From contig JAWQUS010000020.1 in NCBI GenBank assembly GCA_036365455.1, forward strand, positions 4,437,001-4,501,000: a stretch of 64,000 nt of DNA. The letters run 5' to 3'. The DNA comes from Macrosoma leucophasiata. Its lineage: Eukaryota > Arthropoda > Insecta > Lepidoptera > Hedylidae. Made by a program: the position numbers and the translations under genes. Shown here in pieces: positions 34,601 to 46,600 of this stretch. Within the stretch, counting starts at the first letter, position 1. The number at the start of each line of letters is the position of its first letter. The notes below the pieces were generated by a model. The model was not told where the DNA came from and did no database searches. It saw only the letters and a program-made list of their open reading frames with translations.

Positions 34601-37600
34601 GAAATGAGGACGAGAAGGAATTGGCGAGACGGTTCGACAAACAGCACGTGGACACGAAGAGTGCCGCCGCCATGTTTGAATTGTTACGACGCAAGCTGTC
34701 CCACACTGCTGCCTACCCGCATCTGTTGTCTTTGTTGCAACATCTGCTTTTGCTGCCATGTAAGTACCAATTATTACCCATCTATGCTTAAATGTAAAGG
34801 CTTTCGATTTAAGAATGTATGATGATGATATGTTATCAGGAGGCCTATGATGAATATAGATTGACGTCACTTTGTAAACTGTGGATTTGGAACTATGGAT
34901 TTTGTAAACTGGGTCACAGGTTCACAGGGCGCCCAAAATACAGGCTCTGCCTAGTTTGGGGTCCGATGGTTAATTAGCATAAGAAAAATCAATCCTGTAT
35001 TCGTTTAGTTTTAAATATATTCATGTATGAATGTCTCTGTGGGTGCAATAAATGATTTATAATTTATACAAAATGCAACATCAATGACAATATGAACAGC
35101 AAAATGGTTTCCTTTTAGTGGAATACAGTCCACACGCCCAACACTGGCTGCTGCTGGACCGCGTGACGCAGCAGCTGGTGCTGCAGCAGGGCGCCGGCAG
35201 TCGCGCTGGCAGCGAGCGCGGCAGCGTGCAGGAAGACCAGGCTGAACCGCCCAAGGTACGTTACAAATTACGAGGGTTACTTCAATGAGGTTAATTTCAT
35301 GTAGCCATATAGGAGACACGGGGCACAAACAACCGGTTCCGTTTTTAAAGTGATTTGACAGATTTTTATGTGAGTTACTTTATTGTCATTCTCAACTTTT
35401 AACCAGTGTTGCACCTACATCGTTGATTTCTACACAACCCAATGGTTGATTGGTAGAAAACGCCTAGTGGCGTTAAGTCGGCCATATGTATCTTTTATGT
35501 GCATAAAAGTATAAATAAATAAATGTACCTACTACTCCTTCATAAAATTCCATTTCTCTTGGTTTTGTACGATTTTCATCTCTTTTATCTTTTTCTATAT
35601 AGTAATCAGTAGTGTAACAAAAGGTTCTAGACCCCTTTGACTTTAAATTCAAAAGTGAAAGATTGTAGCACTAAAATTTTTATTTACACCGTCGAGAATA
35701 TTACTATTCGACGCGTGGTCTATGTGTTTTCTCAAAAAATATAACACCTACTACCCTATTAATGAAGTGGACATATTTATATACAACACAATGTAGACGG
35801 TTTATTGATTGCGTTAAATTTTTGCTTATCTTCAGATATATGACCCCGACGTTGCTCCCCTAGAAATAAACGTCGGTGAGATAGTCCATCTATTGGCCAA
35901 GGAAGAAGAATTGGTCGCCGCGAGGACGAAGGCTGAGAATTTGGAACGAGAGAACGTGGATTTGGCCACTGAATTGGCTAAAAAGGTAATTTTTTGTTCA
36001 CATTCTGGGTATTACGCTTGTGATAGTGATTTGAGATGGTATTACAATTAGATGTGTAATTTAATTTCGTGTTGCGCGGTGTTGATTTTGAAAAACCGAA
36101 TATATTTAGGAGAAATAAAGAAAAATATTTACTCGGCGCTGGGCCTACGACACAAAAGGAACAGTGCTTTTTTTAATTAAAAAAAAAATGCTAGGAAAAA
36201 AACAGTTTAGTAATAGATGTATCATCACACGGCCGCCCCAAAAAGACCTGATATCATGCTGAACTGACCGAAGAAGTATTAGTCTGAAAGAATAAGAAGC
36301 ACCGTGCTTCCGAGACTTTATTGATTAGTCGACGTTCCTAGTATGAGGCGCGGTTCTTGTGATTTTGTAAGGTACTTGTCACTTTGCCTTCTCGAAACAA
36401 TACGTTATTTTGGAAAGTTTACGATGATTTCGCTTAATAAATATCGCAGTTGCCATCACTTCCAAATCCCTCCCTAAAAATGTCATATTGGGCGTCATTA
36501 CGGGAGAATACGCCATAACCGACGTGCTTGGCATGCGTGCTGTTGACAGGAGTGGCGATAATTTTGTCGTTTCACTGCTGTCCATCCGTTATTAAATTTA
36601 TTAATAATTGAAATAATTGGAATAAGATCATTCCAATAGGGCGGTGGTACGCTCTATTGGAATGGTAGCAAAACAATTTTCCTTCACTAGGCAGCGGTAG
36701 GACCGTCTTGTTCCGACACCAATCACTTGCCATATAAAAGTACCCATATTCTTTCAATTTCGTGCCTTATTCAACAAAACAATACCCAAAAAATAAAGGA
36801 ACAAATATGGTAGGAGTAATTTATTTTTTTATACAATTGCACAATACATCAATAAATGATATGACGGCGACGGTTATGAAACCTAAAGCTAATGTTATAG
36901 GTATTCTGTTTGTTAATCGCTAATGCCATAATTGATGCTAAGAGTGTACCATCTCAATTTACTAGCCATCGGTTGACTTATCGGTAATGGTGTTACTGAC
37001 AGAAGCTTTTACAGCTTCCGAAGGTTAACGGCTCAGGTGTACGGTTAAAAAGTGGATTTTTAATGTCATTTTATAAGTCGTCATAAACAAAACTTGGTCC
37101 GATACGCGCCAAGTGATCGCACATGTTTTAATTTAGGGGGCCTTCCATAAAATACGTCACGCTAAAATAATCCTTTCTGATCCCCCCCCTTTTTTTTATC
37201 CCCCCCTTTTGTCACGCGGTGTCACACTATATGTGACCCCCCTTAAAATATCACGTCACAAAAACTGAGACACTGAATAATATTTTAATTTACTGCGAAC
37301 GTCACGTTGCCGTGGACCCCCTGCCCACATTTTGTCACGCTCAGGCAGGCCTCCCCCCCCCCTTTTACAGCGCCCTTTATGTGAACGTATTTTGTGGACT
37401 GCCCCTAACATTCCGTTACTCGATTGTCATATGGAGACGGTGATTTCCTAACATATTGACTCCACCACATTGCCTCTATCTAAGATTGCCAATGCATCTC
37501 GAATTTGGCAATGCTTTTTGCAATATCATTGATGCTAAAGTTTAATCAGGGGCTAAAGTAAATCCCCAAATACTAGACATCTGTCAAAGGATATGGTGTA

Positions 37601-40600
37601 CCATAGACTTATGATTTTATTCAAAACAATAATGAAATAAGTAAAAATCTGGATCGCTTTTCATTGAATAAATCGATTGTGACGTAGTCGGAATCAATGC
37701 CGGTGTAACAGCGGCAAACTGCTAGGCCATACAAATATTTTAAATGCGAAAAATAAATGTGAAGGTCTGTCTGTTACGCTTTCACGGCTAAACCACGTCA
37801 CCGATTTGGATGAAATTTGAAATGAAAATAGACCACGACGCAAGTTCAAATATAAGCTACTTTTTTTTTTAAATCAACATTTTTTTTGTTCGCGCGTGGT
37901 AGTCCGCTATGACCCTAAAGCTCTAGATCAAACATTTCATGCCATTTTTTTAAATTAACCCTTATTAGGCTGGATCGCGGCAGAAGCGCGCATGGCCCAG
38001 CGGCTGGTGTAAATCGTAAGCGATCTACTCGGTTAAGCACTACGGGCGCGGTCGGGTAGTGTGATGGGTGACCGCTAGTGGCAAATTAAATGCGCGTTTC
38101 CGTGCTTCGGAGGGCACGTTAAGCCGTCGGTCCCGGTTGCTATCGATGGATAGCAGTCGTTAAACCTTGTCGGAGGCCTAATGGGCGGTTTGAAAACATC
38201 CGACAGCGGGTTGGCCACTAACCCACCCACCTCCACCAATCCGCATTGGAGCAGCGTGGTGGAGTAAGCTCCAGGCCTCGCCCCAAAAAGGGGAGAGACT
38301 CGTGCCCAGCAGTGGGACGTATAATGGGTTGCCATTATTATTATTATTTATTTAGGCTGGATGAAGTTGCGGGCAATAGCTAGTCTTACATAATATTTCT
38401 GAATCGTAGTTTATGGTACTCCCAAACAACCACTGACAGATATCTGTATACCCATCGACACCGTAACATTTAACTGGTCACAATCACACGCATGTCCTAA
38501 CCGACTAACAGGAGAAGCAAGTGGACCAGCAGTCGCAGGAGCGGGAGGAATTAGAGGGAGTCGTCTCCCGCCTCAAGGAGAGACTGGAGAGAGAGACGCA
38601 CGCGCACATGGAGTGCACGGAGAGGGCGCGCGCGTCAGCCCATAGGGCGCATCAGTTGGAACAGCAGGTAATGGCAGTGACGACTTACACGGAAGGTTCT
38701 GGCAATTGTTTGCCTTAACTTGACCAATAAATACTCCAATTATATGTGATGAAATGACCAACAGACTGACGGTTCGCAAGGGGGGAATCTATCGTAGGGG
38801 TTTTTACATCATGAAAATGGCAAAAAGGCATTCAGTTCACGTTGATCGTACAAGTTGCAATTGAAAGTAATTCCATATCGAAAGTTGTAATTTCGAATGA
38901 CAGCCAAATTTCTTAGTGATGAAATTCATTTAGATGAACTGAAAATTGATAGTATGATTTAATAACTTTGGTCTGGTTTGGTGATTCGAACCAAGTTACG
39001 TCCAAAGCACTTAAGTTCAGTATACAGTATCTAGGAAGAAATATTGCACATCGACTCTAGGAAGGAGACTTCGTCTTATTTTGGTCTGCAGAGCGCGATC
39101 TCTTTCGCACCTTGCCTATGTGATGTTTGTGTATCACCACGACCATTTTGATCAAGTTTTGACCAATACCGGATCAGTACTTACGCACGCAGTGTGCAGC
39201 AGAGAAAACCCTTTACGAAGTCGAAACTAGCCGATTGGTTCTTTCGTAGGCTCGATGTGCAATAATTCGTGATGTTATATTATATTTTATTATGGTTACT
39301 TTACATTCATTAGATAATGGGGATAAATCTGCAAATTATGAACACATATTTGTCTTAATTGGTGCACACCGCACTTTACACATGTTTGAATAAGCACCGC
39401 TTTTTGTGTCAATTATTAGTTCAAATGTTTTGGATAATATTAATATTCTGTCTGTTTACACATATTTGAGTAGATATTATTATACAGGACTAAGGATAAT
39501 TAATAGTTTGAAGAAGACAAACGGCAACTATTCCTTAAAACATGTTCTAAATTAATTTTATTTATGTTTTCAGCTGAATCAAGAAAGGACCGAGCGAGCG
39601 AGGTTCGAGAAACTAGTCAGTGAGGGTAGCATACCTGATGATGCGAAGGTACTTAGCCACTTCCGTCTAGTTATCTTCTTAATATATATAAATTACGCGT
39701 CACGTGCGCAAGCGCGCATGGCCCAGCGGCTGGTGTAGATCGGAAGTGATCTTCTCGGTTAAGCGATACGGGCGCGGTTGGGTGTGTGATGGGTGACCAC
39801 TAGTGGCAAATTAAAATGCGCGTTTCCGTGCTTCGGAGGGCACGTGATGCCGTTGGTCCCGGTTGCTGTCGATAGACAGCAGTCGTTAAACCTTGTCGGA
39901 GGCCTTATAGGGGGTTTGAAAATATCCGACAATGGGTTGGCCACTAACTCTTATCTCCACCAACCCGCATTGGAGCAGCGTGGTGGAGCAAAGCTCCAGG
40001 CCTGCCCCCAAAAAGGGGAGAGACTCGTGCCCAGCAGTGGGACGAATAATGGGTTGCCATTATTACGCGTCACGTTGTTTGTCCACGATGGGCTCCTAAA
40101 CTACTGAACCGATTTTAATCAAATTTTGCACATAGTGTGCAGTTTGATCAAATTTGAAAGATAATGACAGCTTACATCTCAATTTATAGTCGCACTAATA
40201 TACGCACTTATTGTACCTATACTGCACCCGTGCGAAGTCGGTGCGGGCCGCTAGTTACCTACAATATAAACTACTGCAGAGATTAAAGCCTCTAACCTAC
40301 TTCTTCACTACTTTTTAGTACATTTAGACAACGTTATGCCTGTCATCAAGTGCAAATGTTATTCTTTAAATTCCATCCTTTCCTTAGTTTTTATTCATAA
40401 ACAAAGTGTCTCAGTCCTCTTTTTTTTTAACAAAGATAATATAAAATATTGGATTATTCATGGTTATACTTACAGAGACATAACCTTAACTTAAATGAAT
40501 TTTATAAATGCTTATTTAAACACGAGTCATTTTTCTGGTTATAACTAGAAGATTCGTTTGGGTCCACGGAGTAGTTGTCTCCAGTCATGTTTTGTATGAT

Positions 40601-43600
40601 TTCTAATATGCTGTTACTAACTATAAAACGTTGATTAATGTGATATTTTCTTATTATAGTGGGAAACCTTACTTGATGAGATAACCTATCTCATCAACCA
40701 GGAAATGCTAAAATATCACATTAATTCACGTTCACGCAAGACTCATTTTTGTATTATGTGACTAACATCTTCATACTGGGCTATCTTATTCATCACACGA
40801 ACAACTAACGACTAAACGAATCCCAAACAGTATAAAACCAACCAGTAAATTTCTATCAGGCGTACCCTTCGCAGGTGAGCAACCTCAAGAGTGCCGTCAT
40901 CGAGAGCAGTACGGCGCCGCCCCCTCCACCCCCACCCATCCCCTTCGCCCCCCTACCACCCCCAGCACCCGCTCCACCTCCCCTAGCCCCCCTAGCACCC
41001 ATGCCCCCCGCGCCGCCCTCTCACAGACCGAAGAAGAACGTGCCGACTCCAGGGAACCCCTTGAAGAGCTTCAACTGGAGCAAGCTACCCGATATCAAAC
41101 TCCACGGCACCATCTGGCAGGAGTTGGACGACACGAAATTGTACAATGCGATGGACTTGCACACGATCGACAAGATGTTCTGCGCGTACCAGAAGAATGG
41201 TGTTCAGGTTAGTCAGGCTTGTTTTCGAGGTTCATATAACTGTTTCTTCTGCCAAAAGATATATCTTCATGACATGGAAAGACATTAATCTTGTTTGTAC
41301 TGTGGCGAATCATGTCGGACTTCTCAAATCGATAGCCACAAAATTTATGGATAAGACGAACATTTTAGAAACTGGTTTATGTAAAATAATTTGAAGCCGT
41401 TTCCTAGAATGGGATATAAATTATATAAATTGGGAGCTGTTTACGATTTTTCAGAGATAACGTGAGACTATATATAGTTTATTTCATATCATGTTTTTTT
41501 AGTTTTCTTAAATATCTTTATAGAGATTCAATAAAGATTAATGGAAAAAAATATGCAATTGGCTCCATTTCCTGAATTCCTTCGTTCTAGTTTGAGTTAA
41601 TTTGAAGAGACTAATAAACCTGTTTGCCCACATTTGCAAATGTTTTTAATTAATATGCCCATATTTTATTTTTCAGAACGAGGGATCCGTAGAAGACCTA
41701 AGACAACTGGGGTCCAAGCCTAGGACAAAGATCTTATCAGTGATCGACGGAAGACGCGCACAGAACTGTACTATATTGTTGTCGAAACTGAAAATGACTG
41801 ACGAGGAAATATGCAGGTGAGTATCTAGTTAAATATTCATCATTTCAGCCGAAAGATGTCCATTGCTGGACCAAAGCCTTCTCAGTAAGGGGGATATACC
41901 ATAATCGCCACGCTTGGTATGCGGATTGGTGATCGCAGTAGCGGAAGTTCTATCGCAGGACGCTGGTGCTCATCTTGCGTTATTGCACTTACTACCACCC
42001 CATTGGAACAGTTTGACCGCCATTGTTCGGTTGACCGATTGCACTTGTGAAAGAATTCTTTTTACACTGTAATTATTTTAATTCTTTTGTTCCATGGGAT
42101 GTATTAGAAATGCTACCCTAAAACTATCTTGATTTAACTTGAGCGAGAGTCCTGGTACCCAACCCGATCTACTCGGTTGTGTGATGGGTGACCACTAGTG
42201 CAAATTAAAATGCGCGTTTCCGCGCTTCGGAGGACACGTTAAGGCGTCGGTCCCGGTTGCTATCGATAGATGGCAGTCGTTAAAAGTTATAGGAGGCCTT
42301 ATGGGCGGTTTGACGACATCCGACAGCGGGTTGGCCCCTTTCCCGTATCTTCACCAACCCGCATTGGAGCAGCGTGGTGGAGTAAGCTCCAGGCCTCCCC
42401 AAAGAAGGGGAGAGACTCATGCATAGAGCAACATGAGCCACCGGCCGCGGCGGCGGACTGGACGAGTAGCCATAGCGTTTATTACCGATGCAAAACAGTC
42501 TGTAATTTTTTGCGGGGTACACTACAAAAATCGTCTATTACTAAGAAACTCACACCTTGACTTTACCAAAATACATAAACAATTTCACGCATACATTTAA
42601 ACATCTGGGCGACAGGCGTACGACCATTTGGGCTTGTACTTAGACAGACGGGAAAGCCTGCATGTGGTTAATCCCCGTGTTGCTCTATGGACTCGTGCCT
42701 AGCCGTGGGATGTAAAAAGGGTTACTGCCATATCAATAAAGGAGATGTTGCGAGCTCGGCCCTGGTTCGTACATGTTCTCAAAAAATGGGTAAATTAAAG
42801 AAGAATCCAAAAAAAATACAATTAATTTATTCAAGAATATATTTTAGAGTTACAATTACATTTAATTCAAACGATTTTATCATTTTCTAACTATGTTAAA
42901 AATGGCGGCGATACAGCCGACACTTGGGATCAATCGATTTTGATAGTATTTAGAAAATATTACTTTTTTCTCCAAGTTCTATAATCAAAATAGAATTTAA
43001 AAAATGAAAATGTCAAAATGACATCGCCCGCCATGTTTGTTTTGAGTTGCAATTCTAACTGCAAATTATGTTTTGTAACTGCAAACAAAGCTAAATAAGT
43101 GAAAATATGCAGTAAAAAACGTTTTCATATTGATTTTGCCTGTTTAATGATATTGTGTACAATACATGGCCGGAGGTCCATACATTTTTGCAACATCTCC
43201 TTTATGCGTATTCTTATTTTGAATATTTTTATTCCAGAGCAATCCTCCGCATGGACAGCGGGGAGCAGCTGCCCATCGACATGGTGGAGCAGCTGGCCAA
43301 GTTCACGCCGAGCGCGGAGGAGGCGGCGCTGCTGGAGGAGCACCAGGACGAGCTCGACAGCATGGCGCGCGCCGACAGGTTCCTCTACGAGATATCCAAG
43401 TGAGTCCGTTTTCTTATGTGATAAAGGCGGCAAAAAAGTTTGCAGATCACATTGATGTTACGTGATAACTGCAGCCTATAGACATTCACACAAAGACCAG
43501 AGGTCAAAATGTAGATGCGTTGCAACCCCTGAGACCTTAATTGTTTTGTCCTTGTGATAGTTATTACGGAGTCAAACGTTACCGCCTAACTGGAACACGA

Positions 43601-46600
43601 TAGTGCTGAACACTACCATAGATTAGGTAATGCGGTGTTGCCTACGCCCTGGAGCTTTTACACTACACTACACTCTATCACGTGTAAATGTTCGTTGTGG
43701 AGTTAGATCTCAAAACGTTAGTGACTGTGTCGTTGCATACTGACAATATGACATTAATTTGAACTGAGAATACCTTGCAGTATAACTATATATATATTCT
43801 CGCTAGCACCAAAATGTTTTTAAAAGTTAAAGATTTTGTAAAATTTCACATCCTTATCTTATCTAACATTAGAACATTTGTTAAAGTTAGAGAAGGATGT
43901 ACCAAGTCTCGCCACCAGTAACATGGGCCAAAAAGTAAGCGGCAAATCGTGTATATGTATGCTTGAATGCATGTATTTTTCTCTCCCTAGCTCTTTGTGA
44001 ATTAGGCGTAGTTGAAGTTTCTAAGTACGAATTAGGCTATAGGTGGTACGAATTAAGCGACTAGGTGCCTTAATCGTACCGAACGTATGTTTACGAAAAA
44101 ATCTTAAAAACCTATTTAAGTCAAAGTTCTTTTATATTTTATGATTGTTGGTTGAAACTCAGATAAATAAAGATTCCGTAAACACTCAACATTTTGTTTT
44201 ATTTCAATTGTAGAGAATATTACAGCAGTATTTCCGTAAGGGGTACGATTTGAGCAACCTTACCCTACTATGTATAGAATGGACACTTTGACGTCCTGCC
44301 GGATTTCCCCTCGAGTACCGCCACATGCCGGCAGCCTCTTGCACTGAGGGTGCGAGCGAGCAACTGTGTGTGTGCGTTTAAAAACACGCTCTGATTGATG
44401 CCAGTGTAGTAGGTAACCAAATCAAGCTTTTGTTTGGAATTCGCGTCCGCGGTGTGTTATAGGGACAAATAAATGATATTAATATCTTACCACTTTCTTC
44501 ATTATTTTGTTTCAGAATCCCCCATTATTCGCAAAGGGTGCGAACTTTACTGTTCAAGAAGAAGTTCTCGGCCGCGGCGACCGAGGCGACCGCTCGAGCG
44601 TCGGTTGTGCTGAGGGCGGCGCGCGACATGACCCGCTCCCGGAGACTCCGCACCTTGCTCGAGATTGTGTTGGCCCTTGGGAACTACATGAACCGGTGAG
44701 GATACCAAATAAAATAGTAAAATAGCTGGATTCTAAAAGAATATTTGTTATTAAGGTTGCAGTCAGGAATTACTCCGCTTATTCAAAATCAAATATGACT
44801 TTTATTACCATTGCTAAAGTGTGATCAAGTGGCCATTGCCCTGATAGAACATCACAACAATATACAGGGTTAATTGAAATTAGCGCATCACGTTTTGTAG
44901 GCAGCTCCTCTACTTCAATCTCAACAACATTTGTTCTAAAACTTTCGAAAATTCATAGAGCTTTTAAAATATTTTTTCCCATAAAAAATTCTTTCTTTGA
45001 CGCTAAACTGGCATTTACTCTGAGCGTAGGTATGCCAGGCACCTTGTCTAGGCAAAATATCGCCGCGTGCAGCGGGGAGCGGGGAGCGGGGAGCGGGGAG
45101 CGGGGAGCGGGGAGCGGGGAGCGGGGAGCGGGGAGCGCGGAGCGGGGTTGCGGGGTGACGCAGAGGCGGCAATGCTCTTTTGAACTATTGAAAACATTTT
45201 ATTGGGTTACTAGCTGACCCGGCAAACTTCGCATTGCCTGAAAATGAAATAATGTGTCAAAGGTTTGATATATACGGCCTATTTGTACGGGAAAATGAAA
45301 TTGTGTTTTTTACTATTCCTCTTCAATTCCTTTCAATTTATTTTCTTACCTTTTGAACCTTTCCTGGACTTCCAAAAATCATTCAACACCAAAATTAGCT
45401 AAATCGGTCCAGCCGTTCTCGAGTTTTAGCCGGACTAATGAACAGCAACTGATTTTTATATATTACTAGCTGACCTGGCAAATTTCGTATTGCTTCAGAA
45501 TAAAATACGGACTATTTGTATGGCAAAATGAAATTGTGGTTTTTACCCTTCCATTTCTTCATATTTTCTTAACTTTTAAACCTTCCCTGGACTTCCAAAA
45601 ATCATTCAAAACCAAAATTAGCCAAATCGGTCCAACCTCGAGTTTTAGCGAGACTAACGAACAGCAATTGATTTTTCTATATATAGATTATATGGGATCA
45701 TCAAGATTTATAAAAACTTGTAGAACAAATGTTGTTGGGATTGATCTAGAGAGGCTGCCTGCAAGAGGTGATGCGCTAAGTAAAATAAACCCTGCAGGGT
45801 TAATTTAGATGCAATTATTTTAAACCTATAGATACATCTGATGTTATATTTACAGAGGAGCCCGCGGCAACGCGTCGGGTTTCCGTCTGTCGTCGCTGAA
45901 CAAGCTCGCCGACACCAAATCGAGCGTCACGCGCAACACCACGCTGCTGCACTACCTTGTCGAGATGCTCGAGACACAGGTACTCACTTGAAATACTTTT
46001 ACATATAAAACCGGCCAAGGGAGTCGAGCGATGCGATGCGAGAGGCCGTCTCGCACGAGGTTTCCGTACCATTTAAAAATGGTACACCTTCAAAATATCA
46101 TAACATCCATTAAATAAAAAAAACAATAAAAATACGTATGTTGTTTGCTCCCATAGCATATTTCCCTAAATTTTTATTTTATTTAAATATAATATATATA
46201 AAAAAAAAATTAATGTAATGGAAGTGGCAAACAAGCATGCAGTTCACATTGATGTTAAGTGATGACTGCAGCCTATAGACACCCACTTAAAGACCAAGGT
46301 CAAAATGCAGATTCGTTACCACTCCTGAGGCCTAAGGTGTTATGCCTCTGTGTCGGAAATTACAGGGCCGTACATTTTTTTATTTCCAAAGTGAATATAC
46401 AGCATTCGCGACAAACCTCTTGGTTTCTAATTATGCCATATTGTTATAACACGATATTTATGTACTCGTATATTTTCTTTTTTAAGTGATAAATCAAATC
46501 ACATACAATAAAGAGTTCATTATTAATGTTTTTTACTGGTGGTAGAGCTTCAGTGACGGAGCTCGCGGGCGTAGGCACCACCGCATTACCTAATATACTT

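Noticed and set aside
45032..45217. Gly/Ser/Arg repeat protein
   Set aside because: It is the (GGGGAGC)n array inside a DAAM intron.
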